DNA of 64,000 bases from Streptomyces sparsogenes (GTDB lineage: Bacteria > Actinomycetota > Actinomycetes > Streptomycetales > Streptomycetaceae), in assembly GCF_001704635.1 (NCBI RefSeq), contig NZ_MAXF01000130.1:81937-145936 (forward strand), read 5' to 3'. The notes under the pieces were generated by a model. The model saw only the letters and a program-made list of their open reading frames with translations. It was not told the DNA's origin and ran no database searches. The position numbers were made by a program, and so were the translations under genes. Positions 25,587 to 33,838 of the stretch are shown here, in pieces; position 1 is the stretch's first letter; each line of letters opens with the position of its first letter.

Positions 25587-27103
25587 GGTTCCTCCTCCTG
25601 GTCCTCGGCGCGGCCGCCCTCCACGAGGGCGGCCGCCCGGGACCACGCTGCTTGATCACCCGACGGCTCATACTGCCTCAGACGCTGGGTGCTGTGAAGC
25701 AGCTCCCGCAGGTCGGTGAGGCCACCGGTGAGCACGCCCGCGGTCCGGGCCTGGACCAGGACGTTGCCGAGCGCCGTGGCCTCCGCCGGGCCCGCGAGCA
25801 CCGGCAGCCCGCAGGCGTCGGCGGTCAGCCGGCACAGCAGCTCGTTGTGCGCGCCGCCTCCGACGATGTGCACGGTGCGGACCGTACGGCCGGAGAGGCG
25901 CCGGGCGTCCTCGATCGCGCGCCGGTGCGCGAGGGCGAGGGAGTCCAGCACGCAGCGGGTGGTCTCGGCGGGCGTGCGGGGGACCGGCCGGCCGGCGCGG
26001 CGGCAGGCCTCCGCGATGCGGTCGGGCATCCGGTCCGGGGCGATGAACTCCGGCGCCCCGGCGTCCACCACCGAGCGAAGGGGGGCGCACCGGGCCGCCT
26101 CGTCCAGGAGTGTCCGCAGGTCCTGGGGCCGGCCCTGGGCCTCCCAGGTGCGCAGGCACTCCTGGAGCATCCACAGGCCCATGATGTTGCGCAGATAGCG
26201 GACCGTGCCGTCCACGCCCAGCTCGTTGGTGAAGTTGGCCCGACGGCTCGCCTCGGTGAGGACCGGGGAGTCGAGCTCGAGACCGGCCAGGGACCAGGTG
26301 CCGGTGGCGATGTACGCGAAGTCGGGCGAGGTGGCGGGGACGCCGACGACGGCCGAGGCGGTGTCGTGGGAGCCCACGGCGGTGACGGGCACGGGCTCCC
26401 CGATCCCGGTCGCGGCCATCGCTTCCTCGCACAGCGTGCCCGCCGGGTCGCCGGGGTGGCGTAGGGGCGGGAACAGCGACAGGTCGATGCCGAGCGCGTC
26501 GGCGACCGTGCGGGACCAGGTGCGGGTGCGCGGGTCGATCAGCTGGGTGGTGGAGGCGTTGGTCAGCTCGGTGCCGGCCTCGCCCGTCAGCCAGTACGAG
26601 ACCAGGTCCGGGATGAGCAGGAGGCGGCGGGCGGCGCCCAGGGCCGGGCTGCCCTGGGCGGCGGTGAGCTGGTAGATCGTGTTGAACGGGAGGTGCTGGA
26701 GGCCGGTGGCCGCGTACAGCTCCCGGGGCGCGAGGACGGCCGCGACCTTCTCCGCGGTGCCGTCGGTGCGGCTGTCGCGGTAGTGGACCGGGTTGCCGAG
26801 CAGCGCCCCGTCCTCGCCCAGGAGGCCGTAGTCCACGGCCCAGGTGTCGATGCCGATGCCGGCGAGGCGGCCGCCCTTGGCCCGCACGGCTGCCGCCGCG
26901 GCGCGCAGACCGTCCAGGACGCCCTGGTAGAGGGCGAGGACGTCCCAGTGCAGGGTGCCGGCCACGCGGACCGGGCGGTTGGGGAAGCGGTGCGCCTCCT
27001 GGAGTTCGAGGGTGCCGGGGGCGACCGTGCCGACCATGACGCGGCCGCTCGACGCGCCCAGGTCTACGGCGGCGAAGCACTGGGGTGACGGTGTTGGGGG
27101 CAC
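25577..27103 (-). CDS. rhaB: Rhamnulokinase
   Basis: 508-residue FGGY-family sugar kinase that phosphorylates L-rhamnulose. It has the FAAVDLGASSGRVMVG phosphate loop, IGIDTWAVDYGLLG with the catalytic Asp, HYRDSRTDG, YIATGTWSL and VHIVGGGAHNELL. GTG 27103 gives the usual N-terminus; the frame upstream of it runs through a G-rich repeat and is not coding. The ribosome-binding site is weak. It overlaps lutA by 10 bp. Confidence 0.93.
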   Translation of the reverse strand: MPPTPSPQCFAAVDLGASSGRVMVGTVAPGTLELQEAHRFPNRPVRVAGTLHWDVLALYQGVLDGLRAAAAAVRAKGGRLAGIGIDTWAVDYGLLGEDGALLGNPVHYRDSRTDGTAEKVAAVLAPRELYAATGLQHLPFNTIYQLTAAQGSPALGAARRLLLIPDLVSYWLTGEAGTELTNASTTQLIDPRTRTWSRTVADALGIDLSLFPPLRHPGDPAGTLCEEAMAATGIGEPVPVTAVGSHDTASAVVGVPATSPDFAYIATGTWSLAGLELDSPVLTEASRRANFTNELGVDGTVRYLRNIMGLWMLQECLRTWEAQGRPQDLRTLLDEAARCAPLRSVVDAGAPEFIAPDRMPDRIAEACRRAGRPVPRTPAETTRCVLDSLALAHRRAIEDARRLSGRTVRTVHIVGGGAHNELLCRLTADACGLPVLAGPAEATALGNVLVQARTAGVLTGGLTDLRELLHSTQRLRQYEPSGDQAAWSRAAALVEGGRAEDQEEEPCA

Positions 27104-27144
27104 GGTGGGACCTCGTGGTGTGGTTGCTGTGCGCGGGGCGGAGG

Positions 27145-27239
27145 CCGGGGCGCGGGGGCCGGGGCGCGGGGGCCGGGGCGCGGGGGCCGGGGCAGGGGAG
27201 CCGGGGCAGGGGAGCCGGGGCGGGGGCGGGGTGCGGGGG
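27145..27239. repeat. 14-bp G-rich tandem repeat
   Basis: Five head-to-tail 14-bp units (three CCGGGGCGCGGGGG, two CCGGGGCAGGGGAG) at 27145-27214, followed by more G-runs to 27239. It lies in the 175-bp gap between the rhaEW-type gene and rhaB; the plus strand has repeated runs of four or five G and could form quadruplexes. Confidence 0.85.
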
Positions 27240-27278
27240 CAGGGCGCCACCCCCGCACCCCGCCCCCTCATGTGCGGG

Positions 27279-29324
27279 TCAGCGCAGGAAGGCCGCCGCA
27301 ACCCCCGCGTCGACCGGCACATGCAGACCGGTGGTGTGCGTCAGGTCGCCGCCGGTCAGTGCGAAGACCGCGTTCGCCACGTGCTCCGGCAGCACCTCGC
27401 GCTTCAGGAGCGTGCGCTGGGCGTAGAACTTGCCCAGTTCCTCTTCGGGGACGCCGTAGGTGGCCGCCCGCTGCGCGCCCCAGCCGCCCGCGAAGATCCC
27501 CGACCCCTGGACGACCCCGTCGGGGTTCACACCGTTGACCCGGATGCCGTGACCGCCCAACTCGGCGGCGAGCAGGCGCACCTGGTGGGCCTGGTCGGCC
27601 TTGGTGGCGGAGTACGCGATGTTGTTCGGGCCCGCGAACACCGAGTTCTTGGAGGCGATGTAGACGACGTCGCCGCCCATGTTCTGGTCGATCATGATGC
27701 GGGCCGCCTCCCGGGAGGCCAGGAAGCTGCCGCGCGCCATGATGTCGTGCTGGAGGTCCCAGTCCTCGGCGGTGGTTTCGAGGAGGGGTTTGGAGATGGA
27801 GATCCCCGCGTTGTTGACCAGGAGGTCCACGCCGCCGAAGGCCAACAGGGCCTGTTGGAAGGCCGCTTTGATCTCGTCTTCCGAGGTGATGTCCACGGTG
27901 ACGGCGGTGGCCTTGTCCGGGCCGCCCAGGTCGGCGGCCACCGCCTCGGCGTTCTCCGCGTTGATGTCCGCCACCACGACGCAGGCGCCCTCGGCCGCCA
28001 GACGGTGCGCGATCGCCTTGCCGATGCCCGAACCGGCGCCCGTGACCAGCGCGACGCGGGTCGCCAGCGGCTTGGGCTTCGGCATCCGCTGGAGCTTGGC
28101 CTCCTCCAGTGCCCAGTACTCGATGCGGAACTTCTCCGACTCCTCGATGGGGGAGTACCTGGACACGGCCTCGGCGCCGCGCATCACATTGATCGCGTTG
28201 ACGTAGAACTCGCCCGCCACCCGGGCCGTCTGCTTGTCCTTGCCGTAGCTGAACATCCCCACGCCCGGGACCAGCACGATCGCCGGGTCGGCGCCGCGCA
28301 TCGCGGGGGAGTCGGGGGTGGCGTGCCGCTCGTAGTACGCCCGGTAGTCCGCGCGGTATGCGGTGTGCAGCTCCCTGAGCCGGCCGATCGCCTCGTCGAG
28401 GGGCGCCGCGGGCGGGAGGTCGAGGACCAGCGGGCGGACCTTGGTGCGCAGGAAGTGGTCCGGGCAGGAGGTGCCGAGCGCGGCCAGGCGCGGGTGTTCG
28501 GCGCGGGAGACGAAGTCGAGGACGGCGTCGGAGTCGTTGTAATGGCCCACCTGCGGGCGGTCCGTGGAGGCGAGCCCCCGCAGGACGGGGGCCAGGGCGG
28601 CGGCGCGGGCCCGGCGTTCGGCCTCGGGGAGCGGCTCGTAGCCGGGGAGGACCGGGCCGAAGGGGTCCGCCTTGCCGCGCTCGGCGAGGAACCGCTCGGC
28701 CGTGCGGATGATGCGCAGGGAGTTGGCCTCGCACGCCTCGGAGGTGTCGCCCCAGGCGGTGATGCCGTGGCCGCCGAGGACGCAGCCGATCGCCTCGGGG
28801 TTGGCCTTCTTGATGGCGGCGATGTCCAGGCCGAGCTGGAACCCGGGGCGGCGCCACGGGACCCACACCACCTGGTTGCCGAAACACTCCTTGGTGAGCG
28901 CCTCGCCGTCGGCGGCGCACGCGAGCGCGATGCCGGAGTCGGGGTGCAGGTGGTCGACATGGGCGGCGTCGACCAGGCCGTGCATGGCGGTGTCGATGGA
29001 CGGCGCGGCGCCGCCCTTGCCGTGCAGGCAGAAGTCGAACGCGGCGACCATCTCGTCCTCGCGCTCCACCCCCGGGTAGACCTCGGTCAGTGCCCGCAAC
29101 CGGTCCAGCCGCAGCGCGGCGAGACCCGCCTCGGTCAGGGTCCCCAGGTCGCCCCCGGAGCCCTTGACCCACATCAGCTCGACGTCCTGCCCGGTGACCG
29201 GGTCGGTCGCGGTCCCCTTGGCGGAGGTGTTCCCGCCTGCGTAGTTGGTGTTCCGGGGATCGGCTCCGAGGCGGTGCGAGCGCTGGAGCAGGGCGGCCGC
29301 TTCGGGGTGCGGTTCTGCGGTCAT
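27279..29324 (-). CDS. Bifunctional rhamnulose-1-phosphate aldolase / lactaldehyde dehydrogenase
   Basis: 681-residue fusion. Residues 20-400 form a class II aldolase/adducin domain with NYAGGNTSAKG, a glutamate/His-rich zinc site region (HGLVDAAHVDHLHPDSG) and GGHGITAWGDT. Residues 425-680 form a short-chain dehydrogenase with VALVTGAGSGIG (NAD binding), LVNNAGIS, and YSATKADQAHQ (catalytic Tyr and Lys). Known relatives (RhaEW/YuxG) split rhamnulose-1-phosphate to DHAP and L-lactaldehyde and oxidise the latter to lactate. AAGGAG precedes ATG 29324 and lies at the edge of the inserted TnpB element. Confidence 0.9.
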   Translation of the reverse strand: MTAEPHPEAAALLQRSHRLGADPRNTNYAGGNTSAKGTATDPVTGQDVELMWVKGSGGDLGTLTEAGLAALRLDRLRALTEVYPGVEREDEMVAAFDFCLHGKGGAAPSIDTAMHGLVDAAHVDHLHPDSGIALACAADGEALTKECFGNQVVWVPWRRPGFQLGLDIAAIKKANPEAIGCVLGGHGITAWGDTSEACEANSLRIIRTAERFLAERGKADPFGPVLPGYEPLPEAERRARAAALAPVLRGLASTDRPQVGHYNDSDAVLDFVSRAEHPRLAALGTSCPDHFLRTKVRPLVLDLPPAAPLDEAIGRLRELHTAYRADYRAYYERHATPDSPAMRGADPAIVLVPGVGMFSYGKDKQTARVAGEFYVNAINVMRGAEAVSRYSPIEESEKFRIEYWALEEAKLQRMPKPKPLATRVALVTGAGSGIGKAIAHRLAAEGACVVVADINAENAEAVAADLGGPDKATAVTVDITSEDEIKAAFQQALLAFGGVDLLVNNAGISISKPLLETTAEDWDLQHDIMARGSFLASREAARIMIDQNMGGDVVYIASKNSVFAGPNNIAYSATKADQAHQVRLLAAELGGHGIRVNGVNPDGVVQGSGIFAGGWGAQRAATYGVPEEELGKFYAQRTLLKREVLPEHVANAVFALTGGDLTHTTGLHVPVDAGVAAAFLR

Positions 29325-29485
29325 CTGATCTCCTTCGAGGAAATCCCGCCTTGCAGGGCGGGGAGGAATCGAGCCCCTGCCGAGCAGGGCAGGAAAGCCG
29401 GTTCGCCCCCAGGGCGGCCCGGCGCCGACCCGGCGCCTCCAACTGCCGCCGGGGAGTCACCAACTGATGGCCTGGTATGTGAGCC

Positions 29486-30685
29486 GTGGAGGCCGTACAG
29501 GTGCGGCGGGCGTTCAAGTACCGCTTCTATCCGACCGATGCGCAGGCAGCCGAGCTGTCGCGCACGTTCGGGTGTGTGCGGAAGGTCTACAACCTGGCCC
29601 TTGAGGCGCGCACGCAGGCGTGGACACTGCGACAGGAGCGGGTCAACTACAACGCCACCTCGGCGATGCTGACGGCGTGGAAGAAGACCGAGGAACTGGC
29701 GTATCTCAACGAGGTCTCCTCCGTCCCGCTCCAGCAGGCCCTGCGCCACCTCCAGACGGCCTTCACCCACTTCTTCGCCAGGCGCGCCGGGTATCCGCGG
29801 TTCAAGTCGCGGAAGAAGTCCCGGAAGTCCGCCGAGTACACCACCAGCGCCTTCCGCTTCCGCGCCGGCGAGCTGACCTTGGCGAAGATGACGGAGCCGC
29901 TGGAGATCGTGTGGTCCCGCCCCCTTCCGAAGGGCGCGTCGCCGTCCACCGTGACCGTGTCGCAGGACTCGGCCGGACGCTGGCACGTGTCCCTGCTGTG
30001 CGAGGACCCCACCGTGGGGCCGCTCGCCCCAACGGATGCGGCGGTCGGCGTGGATGCCGGACTGGACCACCTGCTGACCCTCTCGACCGGGGAGAAGATC
30101 TCCAACCCCCGGCACGAGCGGCGCGACCGTACCCGCCTGGCCAGGGCCCAGCGGCACCTTGCCCGCAAGGCCCCGGGCGAGGGCGCGAACCGGGCCAAGG
30201 CGAGGCGGAAGGTCGCCCGTATCCATGCCCGCGTCGCCGACCGCAGGCGCGACACGCTGCACAAGATCACCACTCGGCTCGTTCGTGAGAACCAAACGAT
30301 CGTGATCGAGGACCTCACCGTTCGGAACCTGCTGAAGAACGGCAAGCTCGCCCGCGCCATCTCCGACGCGGCGTGGAGCGAGTTCCGGAGCCTGCTGGAG
30401 TACAAGGCCCAGTGGTACGGCCGCGAGGTGATCGCGGTCGACCGCTGGTTCCCCTCCTCCAAGCTGTGCTCCGTGTGCGGCACCCTGCGGGACAAGCTGC
30501 CGCTGCACGTCCGTACCTGGACCTGCGACTGCGGCACGACCCACGACCGCGACGTGAACGCGGCACGCAACATCCTGGCCGCCGGGCTGGCGGTATCGGC
30601 CTGTGGAGCCGGTGTAAGACCTCAACGGAGCACTCCGGGCGGGCAGTCGGCGACGAAGCAGGAACCCCCACGGCGCGAGCCGTAG
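29486..30685 (+). CDS. tnpB: TnpB RNA-guided nuclease homologue
   Basis: 399-residue TnpB, the likely ancestor type of Cas12. It has the N-terminal WED-like AFKYRFYPTDAQAAELSRTF, then helical domains, then the RuvC motifs: GVDAGLDHLLTLS (first Asp), IVIEDLTVRNLLK (Glu) and the zinc-ribbon CSVCG...CDCGTTHDRDVNAARN with the last Asp. All catalytic residues appear intact. GTG 29486 is taken as start; GTG 29501 is an alternative. The C-terminus extends into the predicted omega-RNA region. Family members cut DNA guided by an RNA made from the element's right end. Confidence 0.9.
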   Translation: MEAVQVRRAFKYRFYPTDAQAAELSRTFGCVRKVYNLALEARTQAWTLRQERVNYNATSAMLTAWKKTEELAYLNEVSSVPLQQALRHLQTAFTHFFARRAGYPRFKSRKKSRKSAEYTTSAFRFRAGELTLAKMTEPLEIVWSRPLPKGASPSTVTVSQDSAGRWHVSLLCEDPTVGPLAPTDAAVGVDAGLDHLLTLSTGEKISNPRHERRDRTRLARAQRHLARKAPGEGANRAKARRKVARIHARVADRRRDTLHKITTRLVRENQTIVIEDLTVRNLLKNGKLARAISDAAWSEFRSLLEYKAQWYGREVIAVDRWFPSSKLCSVCGTLRDKLPLHVRTWTCDCGTTHDRDVNAARNILAAGLAVSACGAGVRPQRSTPGGQSATKQEPPRREP

Positions 30686-30718
30686 GAACCCCCTCCTTCA
30701 GGAGGGGGAGGAAGTCAA
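30600..30718 (+). ncRNA. Predicted TnpB omega-RNA (reRNA) scaffold
   Basis: The 3' end of tnpB and the right element end hold two stable hairpins, ACGGC-GCGA-GCCGT (30670-30683) and CCCCCTCC-TTCA-GGAGGGGG (30689-30708), then AGGAAGTCAA. In known TnpB systems the scaffold RNA overlaps this region, and the guide is the flanking DNA just beyond it, here starting about 30719. The 5' limit is arbitrary. Prediction by analogy only. Confidence 0.45.
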
Positions 30719-30832
30719 GTTCTTCCCTCTGTGTGGTGGTGAAGTCGGCCGGTGTTCGGGGACCCGTTCCCGGGACCGCCGGGGCGGAGCCCCGCGCCGC
30801 GCGGCGGAGCGGCGGCGGAGGCGAGACACCCC

Positions 30833-31993
30833 CTACGCGCCCCAGCCCGCCTGCGTGCCGCCCACTCGCTCGGCCACGATCTTCTCCGCCCACCCGGAGG
30901 CCCGGTACGCCGCCATCGGGTCGGGGTCGATCCCCAGCTCCTCCCGGACCTCGGCGAGGAGCGGCCGTACGTCGGTGTTGTAGGCGTCCATGAGGACCGC
31001 GTTGGCGCCGAGGACATCGCCCGAGGCCTGCGCGGCGGCCAGCGCGTCGCGGTCCACCAAGAGCGCCTTCGCCGTCGCCTCCTGGACGTTCATGACCGAG
31101 CGGATGATCGCCGGGATCTTCGGCTCGATGTTGTGGCACTGGTCCAGCATGAACGCGACGCCCGAGTCCAGGCCGCCGCCGCGGACCACCTCGTACATGA
31201 TCCGGAAGAGCTGGAAGGGGTCCGCCGCGCCGACCATGAGGTCGTCGTCGGCGTAGAAGCGGGAGTTGAAGTCGAACGCGCCGAGCCTCCCCTCCCGCAG
31301 CAGCAGCGCGACGATGAACTCGATGTTCGTGCCGGGCGCGTGGTGGCCGGTGTCCACGCAGACCTGGGCCTTGGGGCCGAGCTTGAGGCAGTGGGCGTAG
31401 GCCGTGCCCCAGTCCGGGACGTCGGTGGTGTAGAAGGCGGGCTCGAAGAACTTGTACTCCAGCAGCATCCGCTGGTCGTCGCCGAGCCGCTCGTAGACGG
31501 CCTGCAGGGCCTCGGCGAGCCGCTCCTGGCGGGCGGCGATGTCGTCCTGGCCGGGGTAGTTGGTGCCGTCGGAGAACCAGAGCTTGAGGTCGCGGGAGCC
31601 GGTCGCGTCCATGATGTCGACGCATTCGAGCAGGTGGGCGAGGGCCTTGCCGCGGATCTCGGGATCAGGGTTGGTGACCGAGCCGAGTTTGTAGTCGTCG
31701 TCCTGGAACACGTTGGAGTTGATCGCGCCGAGTTTCAGCCCGCGCTCCTCGGCGTACTTGGCGAGCGCCCCGTAGTCGTCCACCTTGTCCCAGGGGATGT
31801 GCAGGGCGACGGTCGGGGCCACGCCGGTGGCGGCGTGCACCTGGGCGGCGTCGTCGAGCTTCTCCTGGGGGGTGCGCGGGACCCCGGGCTGGGTGAACAC
31901 CTTGAAGCGGGTTCCGGAGTTGCCGTACGCCCATGACGGCGTCTCGACGGCCTGGGTCTTGAGGGCCGCCTTCACGGCCGAAAGGTCAGACAT
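30833..31993 (-). CDS. rhaI: L-rhamnose isomerase (RhaI type)
   Basis: 386-residue TIM-barrel isomerase converting L-rhamnose to L-rhamnulose, of the Pseudomonas stutzeri-like RhaI family. It has LHIPWDKVDDYGALAKYAEE, WFSDGTNYPGQDD, the metal-ligand segments LLEYKFFEPAFYTT, CVDTGHHAPGTN and GAFDFNSRFYADDD. GAGGAG precedes ATG 31993. It is the first gene of the catabolic arm; the TnpB element now separates it from the next gene. Operator-like sites lie just upstream. Confidence 0.94.
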   Translation of the reverse strand: MSDLSAVKAALKTQAVETPSWAYGNSGTRFKVFTQPGVPRTPQEKLDDAAQVHAATGVAPTVALHIPWDKVDDYGALAKYAEERGLKLGAINSNVFQDDDYKLGSVTNPDPEIRGKALAHLLECVDIMDATGSRDLKLWFSDGTNYPGQDDIAARQERLAEALQAVYERLGDDQRMLLEYKFFEPAFYTTDVPDWGTAYAHCLKLGPKAQVCVDTGHHAPGTNIEFIVALLLREGRLGAFDFNSRFYADDDLMVGAADPFQLFRIMYEVVRGGGLDSGVAFMLDQCHNIEPKIPAIIRSVMNVQEATAKALLVDRDALAAAQASGDVLGANAVLMDAYNTDVRPLLAEVREELGIDPDPMAAYRASGWAEKIVAERVGGTQAGWGA

Positions 31994-32015
31994 ACGGTCT
32001 CCTCGAAGGCAACTA

Positions 32016-32027
32016 TGAAACGATTCA
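32016..32027. promoter_or_regulatory. LacI-type operator 1, near rhaI
   Basis: TGAAACGATTCA, a near-palindrome with the central CG of LacI-family sites, 23 bp before the rhaI start on its promoter side. Confidence 0.65.
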
Positions 32028-32099
32028 AGCGACGCTAACCGTGCGGATGGTCACGCGTCAAGCAGCGGTGCGGCTCCGGGCCGGGGCTCCCCGATCACG

Positions 32100-32111
32100 A
32101 AAAACGATTCA
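32100..32111. promoter_or_regulatory. LacI-type operator 2, mid-intergenic
   Basis: AAAAACGATTCA matches operator 1 in 10 of 12 positions, 84 bp from it (eight helical turns). Confidence 0.55.
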
Positions 32112-32240
32112 ATCCAAAGCGCCTGGACCGTAGGGCCACCGGTCCTGGTGCGTCAAGAGGGGCCACAACGACTTGGTGTACCCGGTGCATACCCCCTTGA
32201 CGGTGGCAAATCGCCGGGTTAGCTTCCCGAAACCCGGCTT

Positions 32241-32252
32241 TGAAACATTTCA
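32241..32252. promoter_or_regulatory. LacI-type operator 3, near the importer operon
   Basis: TGAAACATTTCA, arms TGAAA/TTTCA, 57 bp before the first importer gene. The 315-bp gap between rhaI and the importer (31994-32308) holds these three sites and no gene; a frame reading through them from 32240 is not coding. Confidence 0.6.
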
Positions 32253-32308
32253 TTTACGCGGAGCCGGAAGGCCGCTCTCGTGGCAAGGAAGCAAGGAGAC
32301 CCCACACC

Positions 32309-33838
32309 GTGAGCCAGGCTGTTCCGACCGGAGTTCCGGTCCTCGCCCTCAAGGGGGTGAACAAATCCTTCGGCGCCGTCCGCGCCCTGCGGGACGTCTC
32401 CCTCGAGCTGTTCCCCGGCGAGGCGCACGCCCTCGCCGGCGAGAACGGCGCCGGCAAGTCCACGCTCATCAAGACGCTCGCCGGGGTGCACCGCCCCGAC
32501 TCCGGGCAGGTGCTGCTCGACGGCGCGCCGGTGGTCTTCCACGGCCCCGCCGACGCCCGCGACGCGGGCATCGCCGTCATCTACCAGGAGCCCACGCTCT
32601 TCCCCGACCTGTCGATCGCCGAGAACATCTTCATGGGCCGCCAGCCCCGGCGGCGGCTCGGCCGGATCGACCACAAGGCGGTGCGCGCCGCGACGGCCGC
32701 GCTGATGGGGCGGCTCGGCGTGGCCCTCGATCCCGACCGGCCCGCCCGCGGGCTGTCCATCGCCGACCAGCAGATCGTGGAGATCGCCAAGGCGCTCTCC
32801 TTCGACGCCCGGGTGCTGATCATGGACGAGCCGACCGCCGCCCTCACCGGCAGCGAGACGGCCCGGCTGTTCTCGGTCGTGGAGGCGCTGCGCGCCGAGG
32901 GCGCGGCGGTGCTGTTCATCTCGCACCGGCTGGAGGAGATCTTCCGGCTCTGCCAGCGCGTGACCACCCTGCGGGACGGCCGCTGGGTGGCCTCCGAGCC
33001 GCTGGCGGGCCTCACCGAGGACGACCTGGTGCGCCGCATGGTGGGCCGGGACCTGGACGAGCTGTATCCCAAGCAGGACACCCGGGTCGGCGAGACGGCG
33101 CTGTCCGTGCGGCGGCTGACCCGCGAGGGCGTGTTCCGGGACGTGTCCTTCGACGTGCGCCGCGGCGAGATCGTCGCGCTGGCCGGGCTGGTCGGCGCGG
33201 GGCGCACCGAGGTGGCCCAGGCCACCTTCGGCGTGGACCGGGCGGACGCGGGCGAGGTGCGGGTGGGCGGGAAGCCGCTGCGGCCCGGCTCGCCCAGCGC
33301 CGCGATGGCCGCCGGGCTCGCGCTCGTACCCGAGGACCGGCGGCAGCGCGGGCTGGTCATGGAGATGTCCATCGAACGGAACATCGGGCTCACCGGACTT
33401 GACCGGATCAGCGGCAAGGGGCTCGTCAAGCGGGCCCTGGAGCGGGGCCGGGCCGCCGACTGGGCCGTCAGGCTGCGGCTCAAGTACGGCAGGCTGAGCG
33501 ATCAGGTCGGTGTGCTGTCGGGCGGCAACCAGCAGAAGGTGGTGCTCGCCAAGTGGCTGGCCACCGACCCGGCGGTGCTCATCGTCGACGAACCGACGCG
33601 CGGCATCGACGTCGGCACCAAGGCCGAGGTGCACCGGCTGCTGTCCTCGCTGGCCGCCGAGGGGCTCGCGGTGCTGATGATCTCCTCCGACCTGCCCGAG
33701 GTGCTGGGCATGGCCGACCGGGTCCTGGTGATGCACGAGGGCCGGCTGGTCGCGGAACTCCCGCGCGCCGAGGCCACCGAGGAGTCCGTCATGGCCGCCG
33801 CGACCGGCCGTACCGGCGAGGGGAGGGCCGCGGCATGA
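32309..33838 (+). CDS. rhaT: Rhamnose ABC importer, duplicated ATP-binding subunit
   Basis: 509-residue ATPase with two ABC domains, the CUT2 sugar-importer type. Domain 1 has GENGAGKST, a divergent signature GLSIADQQIVEIAKAL and Walker B LIMDEPTAALT. Domain 2 has a degenerate P-loop GLVGAGRTE, signature LSGGNQQKVVLAKWL and IVDEPTRGIDVG, as usual for CUT2. AAGGAG lies 10 bp before GTG 32309. It is the first gene of the plus-strand arm and overlaps the first permease by 4 bp. The name follows rhizobial usage, not E. coli RhaT. Confidence 0.9.
   Translation: MSQAVPTGVPVLALKGVNKSFGAVRALRDVSLELFPGEAHALAGENGAGKSTLIKTLAGVHRPDSGQVLLDGAPVVFHGPADARDAGIAVIYQEPTLFPDLSIAENIFMGRQPRRRLGRIDHKAVRAATAALMGRLGVALDPDRPARGLSIADQQIVEIAKALSFDARVLIMDEPTAALTGSETARLFSVVEALRAEGAAVLFISHRLEEIFRLCQRVTTLRDGRWVASEPLAGLTEDDLVRRMVGRDLDELYPKQDTRVGETALSVRRLTREGVFRDVSFDVRRGEIVALAGLVGAGRTEVAQATFGVDRADAGEVRVGGKPLRPGSPSAAMAAGLALVPEDRRQRGLVMEMSIERNIGLTGLDRISGKGLVKRALERGRAADWAVRLRLKYGRLSDQVGVLSGGNQQKVVLAKWLATDPAVLIVDEPTRGIDVGTKAEVHRLLSSLAAEGLAVLMISSDLPEVLGMADRVLVMHEGRLVAELPRAEATEESVMAAATGRTGEGRAAA

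Larger units (their letters stand above)
29338..30718 (+). mobile_element. Solo-TnpB (IS1341-like, IS200/IS605 superfamily) element
   Basis: A TnpB gene flanked by hairpin-bearing ends. The left hairpin CCCGCC-TTGCA-G-GGCGGG is at 29345-29362 and the right hairpin CCCCCTCC-TTCA-GGAGGGGG is at 30689-30708. Both are followed by a GGGGAGGAA-like tail, and the right end finishes AGGAAGTCAA. No TnpA (Y1 transposase) gene is present, so movement would need one in trans. The exact outer ends are estimated. It is inserted between rhaI and the rhaEW-type gene, antisense to that operon. Confidence 0.75.

Noticed and set aside
27104..27322. N-terminal extension of rhaB
   Set aside because: The extension is Pro/Ala/Arg-rich sequence read through the 14-bp repeat; the kinase N-terminus begins at GTG 27103.
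29321..30625. Minus-strand frame across tnpB
   Set aside because: Antisense of TnpB; no recognisable product and no ribosome-binding site.
30753..30832. GC-rich hairpins after rhaI as a phage attachment site
   Set aside because: They look like ordinary Streptomyces terminator-type stems; no integrase or duplicated att core is present.
32240..32308. Upstream start of the ABC ATPase
   Set aside because: It would translate through the operator site; AAGGAG and the usual N-terminus support GTG 32309.
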